Origin: Verrucomicrobiota bacterium
GTDB lineage: Bacteria; Verrucomicrobiota; Verrucomicrobiia; Opitutales; Opitutaceae
DNA length: 64,000 nucleotides
NCBI GenBank assembly: GCA_023433275.1
Contig: JAEZDN010000165.1
Span: forward strand, 81,437 to 145,436
Reading direction: 5' to 3'
The first letter of the stretch is position 1. Each line of letters opens with the position of its first letter. Position numbers and translations under genes: made by a program. Of the stretch, positions 52,620 through 61,432 are shown piece after piece. The notes under the pieces were generated by a model. It did not search any database. It was not told where the DNA came from and was given only the letters and a program-made list of their open reading frames with translations.

Positions 52620-53735
52620 ATGAAACACACCGTACGTCTGGCAGCGCTTGCTGCCCTTGCTGCAATTACCGCGAAAGCCGCGCCATTCATGGCGGTCGGT
52701 GACGGCGCCGAGCTCTTCGTTACTGCCGGAGTAAACGTCCAATTCGACGACAACATCTATCTCGACACCTTGAACGAGCAGGATGACACCATCATCAGTT
52801 TCACCCCCGGAGTGGACTTGGTCTTTGGCAAAGGCACCGCGACCACGGGCAATGCTTACTATCGCGAGGAGATCCGCCGTTACAGCGACAACAGCGCGCA
52901 GGACGCGGAGCTTTCCAACGTCGGATTTCGTTCCAGCACCAACACCGGTGGCTCCAAGTTCGATTTCAACGGCTCGTACGCCCAAATTGCCCAGAACGAC
53001 AATGACATCCGTCTCACCGGAGACATCGTCCACCGCAATGTGACCAACCTCGGCGCTTCCGCCGAGTTCGAGGCCACGGGCAAGACGTCCGTTGCCTTCG
53101 GCACCAGCTACGTAAGCACCGAGTACGATGTCGCCAACTACACGGATAGCGATGTGTTCGCCCTTCCGGTTGACGTCTATTACGAGGCCACCGAGAAACT
53201 CGATTGGAGCGTTGGTTATCGCTACCGCAGCACGTCCCAGGATGGCCTGGCGCGCGACTTCACCGACCACTTCGTCAACATCGGTGCTCGCGGCGAGTTC
53301 TCGCCCAAGCTGACCGGTCAGGTCCGCGTTGGTTACAACGCCCGCAAGATTGACGGCGGCGGTGACGATTCCGATCTCGGTTTCGATTCCAACCTTAGCT
53401 TCGCCGCGACGGAGAAGACCAGCATCCAGATCTTCCTGAGCAACGATTATGGCAACTCCGGCACCGGTGACGGCACCAAGACCCTGCGTTGGGGCGCGAG
53501 CGCCAACAGCCGGCTGACGGAACAATTTTTCCTGACCGCCTCGCTCAGCGTGAACTCGACCGAGTATCCCACGCGTGATGACGATTTCGTCGATGGTCTG
53601 ATCGCCGTATCCTATAGCTATAACCAGTTTGTGAACTTCTCCGCCTCTGTCGCCATGCGCGACAACCGGTCCACCCTTGCAGCGGCGGAGTTCGACAATA
53701 CGGTGTTCAGCTTCGGCGCCAACGTCCGCTACTGA
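52620..53735 (+). CDS. Outer-membrane beta-barrel protein of the polysaccharide export locus (BBP2-like)
   Basis: A 371-residue exported protein with a signal peptide (about 1-20, MKHTVRLAALAALAAITAKA). The chain opens with the porin-like strand 'ELFVTAGVNVQFDDNIYLDT', followed by 'ISFTPGVDLVFGKG', and continues in amphipathic strands separated by acidic turns to the end 'FSFGANVRY', a C-terminal aromatic. This resembles the beta-barrel porin 2 (BBP2) proteins that accompany exopolysaccharide genes and is probably an outer-membrane channel or assembly protein. It heads the set with wza- and wzc-like genes, but a strong terminator separates it from them. Confidence 0.8.
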   Translation: MKHTVRLAALAALAAITAKAAPFMAVGDGAELFVTAGVNVQFDDNIYLDTLNEQDDTIISFTPGVDLVFGKGTATTGNAYYREEIRRYSDNSAQDAELSNVGFRSSTNTGGSKFDFNGSYAQIAQNDNDIRLTGDIVHRNVTNLGASAEFEATGKTSVAFGTSYVSTEYDVANYTDSDVFALPVDVYYEATEKLDWSVGYRYRSTSQDGLARDFTDHFVNIGARGEFSPKLTGQVRVGYNARKIDGGGDDSDLGFDSNLSFAATEKTSIQIFLSNDYGNSGTGDGTKTLRWGASANSRLTEQFFLTASLSVNSTEYPTRDDDFVDGLIAVSYSYNQFVNFSASVAMRDNRSTLAAAEFDNTVFSFGANVRY

Positions 53736-53754
53736 GCCTCTCAAACTCGGGTCG

Positions 53755-53793
53755 AACGGAAGAAGGTCGTTGATCTTCTTCCGTTTTTTATTT
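53755..53793 (+). terminator. Intrinsic terminator after the beta-barrel gene
   Basis: Perfect 11-base stem AACGGAAGAAG / CTTCTTCCGTT with a nine-base loop, then TTTTTATTT. It lies between the barrel gene and the wza-like gene, so barrel transcripts should exceed those of the following genes. Confidence 0.92.
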
Positions 53794-53806
53794 CCTGAGT
53801 CCTTTC

Positions 53807-54397
53807 ATGCGCCGCAACGCCTTCTCCATCGTCCTGATCGCTGGCCTTGTCCTTCTATCGGGAAATGTTTCCGCCCAGAGTGAGGCCGGCAACACAGACT
53901 ACATTCTCCGTCCCTCGGACCTCGTCCGCGTCCAGATCTTCCAGGAGCCGGACTTGGAACGGATCGTGCGCATTACCCAGGAGAACACCATCACGCTTCC
54001 CCTCATCGGTACCGTGGATGTGCGGGATCGCACCGTGCGACAGACGGAGGAGCTGATCCGCGGCCTTTACGACAAGGACTACCTCGTGAATCCGCAGGTG
54101 AACCTGACGGTCATGGAATACTCCGAGAGCACCGTCCAGGTCGTCGGCGCAGTCAACCGCCCGGGCGCCGTCCCCTTTCCCCCCGAACAGAAACTGACCC
54201 TGGTCGAGGCCATTGCCCGCGCCGGGGGCCAGTCCCGCATTGCGGATCTCCGCAAGGTCCGGTTGTCGCGCACCACGTCCGACGGCCGTACGGAAAATTT
54301 CACCGTCAACGTGGATGAACTCATGAAGCAGGGTTCCGGCGAGCAATGGCACCTCACGAAAGGCGATGTCATCTTCGTGCCTGAGCGCCTCCTGTAA
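53807..54397 (+). CDS. Polysaccharide export protein, Wza-like
   Basis: A 196-residue periplasmic or outer-membrane protein. A signal peptide ends near 'LVLLSGNVSAQ'. The Poly_export domain follows ('YILRPSDLVRVQIFQEPDLE', 'VRITQENTITLPLIGTVDVR') and then an SLBB domain ('VVGAVNRPGAVPFPPEQKLT', 'LVEAIARAGGQSRIADLRKV'). Only one SLBB unit and no C-terminal amphipathic helix are present, so it is the short form typical of exosortase-linked polysaccharide loci and probably pairs with the beta-barrel upstream for the outer-membrane passage. No lipobox cysteine is seen. Confidence 0.92.
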   Translation: MRRNAFSIVLIAGLVLLSGNVSAQSEAGNTDYILRPSDLVRVQIFQEPDLERIVRITQENTITLPLIGTVDVRDRTVRQTEELIRGLYDKDYLVNPQVNLTVMEYSESTVQVVGAVNRPGAVPFPPEQKLTLVEAIARAGGQSRIADLRKVRLSRTTSDGRTENFTVNVDELMKQGSGEQWHLTKGDVIFVPERLL

Positions 54398-54405
54398 TAC
54401 TATCC

Positions 54406-56619
54406 ATGGACACGGCTCCGAAGGCAGAGAAACTTCAAGGTACCAGCGAGGGCTACCCGGCGTATTACGGCGGCGGCCAGGGCGGCTACGGCGCGCTGGG
54501 GCAGGGCGAAAGCCAGATGCACCGCAGCATGCAGGATTACCTGCTGATCCTGCGCGAACGCATCTGGTATATCGTCCTGGTGTTCGCGCTGGTGTTCTCG
54601 GCCGCGGTGATCTTCACGTTCACGCGAGTGCCCCAGTATGTCTCCGTGGCCAGCGTGCAGGTCCTGCGCAACGACCCCGTGGTCATGCAGGTGCAGAGCG
54701 TCGTCAACAATGAGATCCGGTCGGCGGAGGATCTGAATACCCAGGTGAAAGTGCTGGAGAGCCTCGCCATCGTGCAGCGGGTCGCGGACCGCCTGACCGG
54801 CGCCGATCTCGAGGCCTTCATGGCGCCCTACCGCACGCCCGACGCCGAGGTGCCGGTGACCGCGGCGGAGGTGATTTTTGAGAATCGCAAGATCGTGCCG
54901 GTGCGCCTGAGCCTCGTGCTCCAGGTGCAATACACCCACCCCGACAAACTGATTGCCGCCAAGGTCGCGAATCTCTTCATCGACGAATACATCGCCTACA
55001 ATTCCCGGCTCCGCATCGAGGAGTCGATGAAAGCCGTCGACGACCTCAAGGAGCGCACTGACCAGCAAAAGAAGCGGGTGGAGGAGCTCGCGATCAATCT
55101 CCAGGCCTACCGGGAGAAGAACCAGCAGGTCTCGCTCGACCAGCGCAAGGACATCGTCACCGAGAAGCTCAAGGCCCTCAATGCGTACGTCACCCAGACC
55201 ACCGCCCGGCTCAACGAGGCGGAAGTCCGGTGGCGCCAGGTTCAGGAACGCAAGGCGAACCCTGCGCTCCTGCTCGAGCTACCCTTCATTGCGAACCAGT
55301 CGCTGATCACCCAGCTGGTTCAGCAGGTGGCGGCTCAGAAAATTGTCATCGCCCAGGTGCGCGAGCGCTATCGCGACAAGCATCCCCGAATGATCGAGGC
55401 CGTGAATTCCCTCTCCCAGACGGAGAAGGAACTGAGCCGCGCGATCGATTCCATGGCCGCAACCGTCGAGGCTGATTTCCAGACCGCCCGCCGCAACGAC
55501 GAGGACGCCCGCGCCAATCTCGCCCGCCAGGAAAAGGAGTCGCTCGATTTGGACCGCGACGCGGTGGAGTACTCGAACCTCGAGCGCGACCTCGCGATCA
55601 ACGAGCACCTGTTGAATACGCTGCTCTCGCGCATGCGCGAAACCTCCATGAGCAGCACCATCGAGACCCAGAGTGCGCGCGTGGTGGACCGCGCCACGCC
55701 GGCGCTCAAGCCCTCGTCGCCCAAAATCCTGCTCAATCTCGCCCTCGGTTTCCTCGGTGGCCTGGCCCTCGGCACGGCGTTCGCGTTTTTCGTCGCCTAC
55801 ATCGACGACCGCGTGAAGAGCTCGTTCGACATCGAATCCGTCATCGGTCTGCCCTTGGTTGGCATCATTCCGGAAATCAAGCGCATGGATCAGCCGGACA
55901 AGGCCCAGATCGTCATCAACAACCAGGACAAGCAGGTGGTCGAATCCTTCCTGACCCTGCACTCGAGCCTTCGGTTGAAGGACGAAAGCAAGGCGGCCCA
56001 AGCCGTCCTGGTCACGAGCACGATCCCAGGCGAGGGCAAGTCATTCACGACCACGAACCTCGCGCTCACGTTTGCCGCGCACGGCGAGAAAGTTGTCGTG
56101 GTGGATTGCGACCTGCGGAAGCCGAACATCCACAAATCATTCCGGTTGGAGAACATCAAGGGCGTGATCGATGTCTGTGCCGGCACGCATACCATCGACC
56201 AGGTCTTGATCAAAGGGGTGCATGCGAATCTCGATGTCATTCCCGCCGGCGGTCGCGCCAAGAATCCCACGCAGATCCTGAACAGCCGCAACTTCGAGCA
56301 TCTCCTCGCTGATCTGCGGAAGCGGTACGACCGCGTGTTCATCGACACCCCGCCCCTGGCGGCCGTGAGCGATGCGTTGATCATCCTGCCGCTGGTCGAC
56401 GGTTCCATCTTCACCATCTTCTTCAATCGCGTCCGCCGCAAGGCCGCGCAGTTCAGTGCGCGCAAGCTCCTCGAGGCTAACGTGCCTTGTTTCGGCGCCG
56501 TGCTGAACGGTCTGAACCTGGCGGTCTCCGGTTACTACTACGCCCAGTATTACGACAAGTCCTACAAGGACTATTACGTCACGATGGCGAAGCAGGACGG
56601 CGAAGAAGATGCCCGCTAG
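54406..56619 (+). CDS. Polysaccharide co-polymerase / BY-kinase, Wzc-like
   Basis: A 737-residue fusion. A cytoplasmic Gly-rich start of about 50 residues precedes membrane helix one ('IVLVFALVFSAAVIFTFTRV', near 58-77), a periplasmic Wzz/coiled-coil region, and helix two near 443-463 ('LGFLGGLALGTAFAFFVAYI'). The kinase domain (about 530-700) has Walker A 'TSTIPGEGKSFTTTN', Walker A-prime 'VVVVDCDLRKPNIH' and Walker B 'RVFIDTPPLAAVSD'. The C-terminus is a tyrosine cluster, 'YYYAQYYDKSYKDYYVTM', the autophosphorylation tail of bacterial tyrosine kinases. It controls chain length and export together with the Wza-like protein. It overlaps the convergent sua5 gene by four bases. Confidence 0.95.
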   Translation: MDTAPKAEKLQGTSEGYPAYYGGGQGGYGALGQGESQMHRSMQDYLLILRERIWYIVLVFALVFSAAVIFTFTRVPQYVSVASVQVLRNDPVVMQVQSVVNNEIRSAEDLNTQVKVLESLAIVQRVADRLTGADLEAFMAPYRTPDAEVPVTAAEVIFENRKIVPVRLSLVLQVQYTHPDKLIAAKVANLFIDEYIAYNSRLRIEESMKAVDDLKERTDQQKKRVEELAINLQAYREKNQQVSLDQRKDIVTEKLKALNAYVTQTTARLNEAEVRWRQVQERKANPALLLELPFIANQSLITQLVQQVAAQKIVIAQVRERYRDKHPRMIEAVNSLSQTEKELSRAIDSMAATVEADFQTARRNDEDARANLARQEKESLDLDRDAVEYSNLERDLAINEHLLNTLLSRMRETSMSSTIETQSARVVDRATPALKPSSPKILLNLALGFLGGLALGTAFAFFVAYIDDRVKSSFDIESVIGLPLVGIIPEIKRMDQPDKAQIVINNQDKQVVESFLTLHSSLRLKDESKAAQAVLVTSTIPGEGKSFTTTNLALTFAAHGEKVVVVDCDLRKPNIHKSFRLENIKGVIDVCAGTHTIDQVLIKGVHANLDVIPAGGRAKNPTQILNSRNFEHLLADLRKRYDRVFIDTPPLAAVSDALIILPLVDGSIFTIFFNRVRRKAAQFSARKLLEANVPCFGAVLNGLNLAVSGYYYAQYYDKSYKDYYVTMAKQDGEEDAR

Positions 56620-57599
56620 GCGCGACGCTTGGCGGCGGCCCGGTCGATCCGGTCGTTGATTGCGGCCGCGAGGCCGCCCGCCGCAAGCGATACCCGTTCG
56701 ATCAGGATCCGCCGGTGACCGTCGGCGTCCGCCTCGCGCAGCACGCGATAAAGATTTCGCGCAATCTCCGTGAGCGAACCGTTCCGGCTTAGCCAATAGA
56801 TACCCGGGTGGGGTGAGCCCGAGGGTCGGGTCAACCGGATCAACGCGGTGCCACGAGCTGGAGTCGCGCGCGAAGATGTCACCGACAGGGGCGTGCGTGG
56901 GCTGTAATGCTTCTCCAGCAATCCGGGCGACCGCTGCGCTGTGCTTCGTTTCCCCTTGCGCCGCATGGAGACGACCTTGCGACCAAGCACCCGGGAAAGC
57001 TCGGCGCCGCTGATGGCCCCCGGCCGCAGGATTCGGGGCCGCGACGGATTGGAAAGATCGAGCACGGTGGATTCGACGCCGATCGCGCATTCGCCTCCGT
57101 CGAGAATATAACCGATGCGCGCACCGAGCCCTTGGCGCACATGTTCGGCGCTCGTGGGGCTGATGTAGCTGAAAGGATTGGCGCTCGGCGCCGCCAGGGG
57201 GATTCCGCTCAAACGCAGCAACCGGCGGGCGAGTGGATGCGCCGGTGCACGCAGCGCCACCGTCGCTCCATTCGAGGTCACAATCGCGGGCACGATGTCC
57301 TTCTTCGGCAGGATGATGGTGAGCGGACCGGGCCAGAAAGCGCGGGCCAGGATGCGAGCGGGTTCGTTGAAGCTGGCCAGCGTCTCGGCCTGCTTCAGGC
57401 CGGAAACATGGACGATGAGCGGGTCATGCGCCGGCCGGCCCTTCGCTTCGAAAATGGCCTGACAGGCCTTCGGGTTCAAAGCATCGGCGGCCAGTCCGTA
57501 CACCGTTTCCGTCGGGATCGCGACCAGCCCGCCGCGACGGAGAACGGTGGCAAGACGGCGCAGGCGGGCAGGGGTGGGCGGGAGGATCCGGGCCTTCAT
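56616..57599 (-). CDS. L-threonylcarbamoyladenylate synthase, Sua5 type
   Basis: A 327-residue enzyme that makes threonylcarbamoyl-AMP from threonine, bicarbonate and ATP, the first step of the t6A37 tRNA modification. The YrdC domain (about 10-200) has 'GGLVAIPTETVYGLAADALN', 'FEAKGRPAHDPLIVHVS', 'FWPGPLTIILPKKDIVP' and 'GIPLAAPSANPFSYISPTSA'. A C-terminal Sua5 domain (about 215-327) begins near 'RSPGLLEKHYSPRTPL', so it is the long, two-domain form. The ATG at 57599 is taken as the start; an upstream TTG lies in the terminator of rpsR. The convergent neighbour overlaps it by four bases. Confidence 0.95.
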   Translation of the reverse strand: MKARILPPTPARLRRLATVLRRGGLVAIPTETVYGLAADALNPKACQAIFEAKGRPAHDPLIVHVSGLKQAETLASFNEPARILARAFWPGPLTIILPKKDIVPAIVTSNGATVALRAPAHPLARRLLRLSGIPLAAPSANPFSYISPTSAEHVRQGLGARIGYILDGGECAIGVESTVLDLSNPSRPRILRPGAISGAELSRVLGRKVVSMRRKGKRSTAQRSPGLLEKHYSPRTPLSVTSSRATPARGTALIRLTRPSGSPHPGIYWLSRNGSLTEIARNLYRVLREADADGHRRILIERVSLAAGGLAAAINDRIDRAAAKRRA

Positions 57600-57607
57600 T
57601 TTCGGCG

Positions 57608-57635
57608 ACAAAAAAGCCGGAGCAAATGCTCCGGC
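57608..57635 (-). terminator. Intrinsic terminator of rpsR
   Basis: Minus strand GCCGGAGCA-tt-TGCTCCGGC followed by TTTTTTG, 26 bases after the rpsR stop. It separates rpsR from the Sua5 gene on the same strand. Confidence 0.92.
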
Positions 57636-57660
57636 CGAAAGGGATGCTCAGGCAACCGCC

Positions 57661-57855
57661 TTATTGCATCGTCAGCATGTTGCGCGCGGTCTTGATCTTG
57701 GAGGTGATCGCGCGCTGCTCCTTGGCGGACAGATGCGTGTATTTGCGGGGCAGGATCTTGCCGGTGTCCGTGATGAAACGGCTATAAAGCTGGGGGCTGG
57801 TCAGGGGAACCTGCTGCGGCGTGAGAGTCTGGGTCTTCTGTTCGGTCGTGCTCAT
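57661..57855 (-). CDS. rpsR: Small ribosomal subunit protein bS18, Cys-free form
   Basis: A 64-residue protein whose core '[20 protein letters not shown]' and '[20 protein letters not shown]' is that of bS18, the S6/S11 partner on the 30S platform. The N-terminal segment common in other bS18 proteins (with the basic, often Cys-containing stretch) is replaced by a neutral, Thr/Gln-rich leader, '[20 protein letters not shown]'. The gene stands alone with its own terminator, not in the usual rpsF-ssb-rpsR-rplI order. It may be the only copy or a zinc-free paralogue. The start at 57855 is chosen because the longer frame runs into the tRNA leader. Confidence 0.92.
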   Translation of the reverse strand: MSTTEQKTQTLTPQQVPLTSPQLYSRFITDTGKILPRKYTHLSAKEQRAITSKIKTARNMLTMQ

Positions 57856-57957
57856 GTTGGAAAAGGGAGGCGGAACGTTGGGTAAGCGGAGAGCACTGTC
57901 AACGGGCATTTTTAGGTTGCCAAAGCATTGGCGTGGGCCTGTTTGGAAAGGCCTTCC

Positions 57958-58033
57958 GTCCCCGTAGCTCAAATGGATAGAGCGCGCGTTTCCTAAACGT
58001 GTGATCCCGGTTCAATTCCGGGCGGGGGCACCA
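57958..58033 (+). tRNA. tRNA-Arg(CCT)
   Basis: The acceptor pairs GTCCCCG with CGGGGGC, the anticodon stem CGCGT/ACGTG encloses TTCCTAA (anticodon CCT), the T-arm contains GGTTCAATTCC, and CCA is encoded at 58031-58033. Confidence 0.97.
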
Positions 58034-58154
58034 GATGGGATTCGAAAGCACCGGACCACGCTGCCCTGGAACGCGGAAGGGAGCGGATGTCGGGGCAACG
58101 GGGTGGTGCTAGGGCTTGCCTGACTCTGTCCGAAGCCCAACGTTTCGGACCATC

Positions 58155-59246
58155 GTGCCCAATTCCTTCGGCAAAGTTTTTCAAATTTCCACGTGGGGTG
58201 AAAGCCATGGTCCCTCCGTCGGTGTGGTGGTCGATGGCGTCCCGCCGCTGCTGCCGCTCACCGTGGAGGAAGTCCAGGCGGACCTCGATCGCCGCCGGCC
58301 GGGCCAGAGCGATATCACCACTCCCCGCAAGGAGTCGGACTCGGTCGAGTTTCTTTCCGGCGTGTTCGACGGGCGCACCACGGGCCATCCCCTCGCCATG
58401 TTGGTGCGCAACGCCGACGCCCGCTCCGAGGCGTACACGGAAATGATCGAGAAATTCCGGCCCTCGCACGCGGATTTCACCTACTCGGCCAAGTACGGCA
58501 TCCGCGATCACCGCGGGGGCGGGCGCTCGTCGGCTCGCGAGACCATCGGCCGGGTCGCCGCCGGCGCCGTGGCGCGCAAGATTCTCCGGCTGGCCGGGGA
58601 AGTGGAGATCCGCGGCTTTGTCACGGAAATCCACGACATCGCCGCGCCGAAGCTTGCGACATTTCCCACCTTGGCGCAGGTGGAAGCCACCGCCGTGCGG
58701 TGCCCTCATCCCGCGACCGCCGCGCGCATGATCAGCCGCATCAAACAGGTGCGTGCCAAGGGCGATTCCGTGGGCGGCGTCATTGAATGCCGCGTGCGCG
58801 GCCTGCCCGTCGGGCTGGGCGAGCCGGTGTTCGACCGCCTTGAGGCGGACCTGGCCAAGGCGATGCTCTCGCTCCCCGCGACCAAGGGTTTCGAAATCGG
58901 CAGCGGCTTCTCCGGGACGCGACTGAAGGGTTCCCAACACAACGATGTCTTCATCAACAAGCGCGGCCGGGTCGGCACGCTGACCAACCATTCCGGCGGT
59001 GTGCAAGGCGGCATCAGCAACGGCGAGGAACTCGTGTTTCGCGTCGCCTTCAAGCCCACCGCCACGATTCTCCAGGCCCAGCGCACGGTCGACCGGCGTG
59101 GGGCCGACACGGAGCTCAAGGCCCGCGGCCGACATGATCCCTGCGTCGTGCCCCGGGCGGTCGTGATCGTCGAGGCCATGACCGCGCTCGTGCTGGTCGA
59201 TCATTGGATGCGCCACGCGGCGCAGAACCGCACCTTCAAATTCTGA
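58155..59246 (+). CDS. aroC: Chorismate synthase
   Basis: A 363-residue FMN-dependent enzyme that makes chorismate from 5-enolpyruvylshikimate 3-phosphate, the last common step of aromatic synthesis. Marks are '[20 protein letters not shown]', '[20 protein letters not shown]', '[20 protein letters not shown]' then '[20 protein letters not shown]', and '[16 protein letters not shown]'. All three canonical signatures are present. A GTG at 58155 gives the standard N-terminus ([10 protein letters not shown]); the frame is open upstream, but those residues are not family-like. It stands alone, 121 bases after tRNA-Arg. Confidence 0.97.
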   Translation: MPNSFGKVFQISTWGESHGPSVGVVVDGVPPLLPLTVEEVQADLDRRRPGQSDITTPRKESDSVEFLSGVFDGRTTGHPLAMLVRNADARSEAYTEMIEKFRPSHADFTYSAKYGIRDHRGGGRSSARETIGRVAAGAVARKILRLAGEVEIRGFVTEIHDIAAPKLATFPTLAQVEATAVRCPHPATAARMISRIKQVRAKGDSVGGVIECRVRGLPVGLGEPVFDRLEADLAKAMLSLPATKGFEIGSGFSGTRLKGSQHNDVFINKRGRVGTLTNHSGGVQGGISNGEELVFRVAFKPTATILQAQRTVDRRGADTELKARGRHDPCVVPRAVVIVEAMTALVLVDHWMRHAAQNRTFKF

Positions 59247-59362
59247 TCGCCGGGCGGTGCCCACACGGGCTGGCGTCGCACCCGTGAACGCACGGCAACG
59301 CGTTGGATTCGCGATCAAAACGCGGGTTGTCTTTTCCCCTTTTTGCGCCTCTTTGCGCCCAG

Positions 59363-60124
59363 ATGAACGCTTCCATTCCCTCCGTGTATTTCATCCTCGG
59401 CACCCCGGGCTCCGGGCGCCGCGCGATCGTCCGCGATTTGGTGGAGAACGGCTTGGAGGCGGAGGAAAGGGCGATCTTGCTGCTGGCGGAAAGCGAGGAT
59501 GGAAACGAGCAGGACGCGCGACTCGAGGCTCTCCCCAACCTCGAGATCCGTCGCTGGCGGTGGGAGGGCCCGGAATTGCCAACCCTGGATCTCCCGGCTG
59601 GCGCCACCGTGTTCTGGCTCGCTGATTCGCGCGCCAGCCAGATCGACCAGCTCGAGGCGCTCAAGCCCTGGCTCGCGGCGCACGGGCTCGAGCTCGCGCG
59701 CATCTTCGCGGCGGTGGATTGCCAGCTGGCGGAAAAGAATCCGGTGCTGCGGCAGTGGTTCGACGCGCTCATTCATTTTTCCGACGTGGTGTTTCTCACC
59801 CGGCGCGAGGGTCTCGCCAACAAGTGGCTCAGCGACTTCATCAAGCATTTCAAGGACCAGCGTTTTCCCTGCCATTTCGTGCAGGTGAAGACGAAGGGCG
59901 ACCTGCCGACCCCGCTTGTCTGGCTCGACCCGACCGCGCGGCGGATGACGCAATATTTCGACGAGGGGGAAGTCTACGAAATCGAGGGCCTCGAGACCGA
60001 CGACGAGGAGGACGATGACGAGGACACGGGCCTGCTGCCGCCGGAGCCGTATTTTGTCCGGCAGACAAGTGGCCGACGCGACAAGGAACTCCCAGACCCG
60101 CGTGAGTTCCTGCCGGGAAAATAG
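59363..60124 (+). CDS. G3E-like nucleotide-binding protein with altered P-loop
   Basis: A 253-residue protein opening 'SIPSVYFILGTPGSGRRAIV', a P-loop position in which GKT/S is replaced by GRR. Later blocks, 'RIFAAVDCQLAEKNPVLRQW', 'HFSDVVFLTRREGLANKWLS' and 'DFIKHFKDQ', parallel the G3 and NKxD-type regions of the CobW/HypB (G3E) GTPases, but the motifs are eroded. The C-terminal third is acidic ('ETDDEEDDDEDTGLLPPEP') then basic. It is probably a diverged relative with weak or no hydrolysis. No metal-chaperone partner is adjacent. Family assignment tentative. Confidence 0.6.
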   Translation: MNASIPSVYFILGTPGSGRRAIVRDLVENGLEAEERAILLLAESEDGNEQDARLEALPNLEIRRWRWEGPELPTLDLPAGATVFWLADSRASQIDQLEALKPWLAAHGLELARIFAAVDCQLAEKNPVLRQWFDALIHFSDVVFLTRREGLANKWLSDFIKHFKDQRFPCHFVQVKTKGDLPTPLVWLDPTARRMTQYFDEGEVYEIEGLETDDEEDDDEDTGLLPPEPYFVRQTSGRRDKELPDPREFLPGK

Positions 60125-60269
60125 CGTGCCCGAAAACCGGCGGCGAGGAGGACGCGGCGTGTGCTAGAGTGCCGGCATGCCAGATTGCAATCCTTGCCAC
60201 GTGTCGGGTTTCCCCGAAAAGGTGAAGCCGCCGGAGATAGGCCGCTTCACTCCCCAACCTGACGAATCC

Positions 60270-61337
60270 ATGCCCGCGCCCGCCCGCTCGCTCCCGAACG
60301 CCCGCACGATGTACCGGGCCATCTCGCGGCGCGACCCGGCGTACGAGGGGGTATTCTTCACCGGTGTGAAAACGACGGGCATCTTCTGCCGGCCGACCTG
60401 CAAGGCGAAGCGCCCGCGCCTGGAGAACGTGGAATTTTTCCCCACCGTGGCCGAGGCGTTGCACGGGGGCTATCGTCCGTGCCGGCTTTGCCGCCCGATG
60501 GACGGGACCAAGCCGGTGCCTGCCCTCGTGGAGCGATTGCGTCGCGCCGCCGAGGACGCATCGGACGGGCGCGTGACCGACAAGGATCTGGCTGCGATGG
60601 GGGTCGAGCCATCCACCGCACGCCGTCAGTTCAAGGCTTACCACGGGATGACGTTTCATGCCTTCCAGCGCGCGCGGCGCATGGGTCTCGCCCTGCGCGA
60701 TGTGAAACTGGGCAAGCCGGTGATTGAAGTGCAGCTCGACCGGGGCTATGAATCGAACAGCGGATTTCGCGAGGCCTTTGCGCGGGTCTTTGGCTCCGTG
60801 CCCAGGGGAGCCAAGGACGCGGGGTGTTTGTTCGCACGGCGCATCGAGACACCGCTCGGCACGATGCTCGCGCTCGCGGACGACGCGGGGCTGCGGTTGC
60901 TGGAGTTCGTGGACCGGCCCGGGCTGGAACGAGAACTTCTGATGCTTCGTCAGCGCCTGCGATGTGCCATCGTTCCCGGCAGCCACCCTACGCTCGCGGC
61001 CGTGGACGGGCAGTTGAGGGAGTATTTCGCGGGCGAGCGGATGACGTTCGAACTGCCGCTTGCCCCGGTCGGCTCCGACTTCCAACGGAAAGTCTGGTCC
61101 GAGCTGCGCCGGATCCCACCGGGCCGCACGCGCAGTTACACCGAAATGGCGGAACGGGTCGGGTTGAGGAACGGACGCCGGGCGATTGCACGGGCGAACG
61201 GCTCGAACATGCTCGCCCTCGTCATCCCCTGCCATCGCGTGATCCGGGCCAATGGGGACTTGTGCGGGTACGCGGGGGGTGTCTGGCGCAAGCAGAGGCT
61301 GCTGGAACTCGAGGCCCGTTGCGCCACCGGCGCTTGA
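60270..61337 (+). CDS. ada: Ada: methyl-phosphotriester sensor, AraC-type regulator and O6-methylguanine-DNA methyltransferase
   Basis: A 355-residue repair protein and transcription activator. The N-terminal zinc domain has Cys ligands in 'TTGIFCRPTCKAKRP' and 'GYRPCRLCRP'; one accepts methyl groups from phosphotriesters. The middle carries an AraC-type helix-turn-helix ('VEPSTARRQFKAYHGMTFHA', 'YESNSGFREAFARVFG'). The C-terminal methyltransferase has the active site 'IPCHRVIRANGDLCGYAGG' and the Arg finger region 'GLRNGRRAIARANG'. The ATG at 60270 gives the same N-terminal length as E. coli Ada; the frame also opens at 60177. A TGTGCTAGAGT near 60160-60170 may be an extended -10. Confidence 0.96.
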   Translation: MPAPARSLPNARTMYRAISRRDPAYEGVFFTGVKTTGIFCRPTCKAKRPRLENVEFFPTVAEALHGGYRPCRLCRPMDGTKPVPALVERLRRAAEDASDGRVTDKDLAAMGVEPSTARRQFKAYHGMTFHAFQRARRMGLALRDVKLGKPVIEVQLDRGYESNSGFREAFARVFGSVPRGAKDAGCLFARRIETPLGTMLALADDAGLRLLEFVDRPGLERELLMLRQRLRCAIVPGSHPTLAAVDGQLREYFAGERMTFELPLAPVGSDFQRKVWSELRRIPPGRTRSYTEMAERVGLRNGRRAIARANGSNMLALVIPCHRVIRANGDLCGYAGGVWRKQRLLELEARCATGA

Positions 61338-61432
61338 TCACGAAGTCGGCGGGGCGGGAACTGCCACCCGCCGACGGGCCAAAAATCGGACGCTGGATCG
61401 AGTCCAGCGAAAGCTTTGGCGGTCTATGGGGC

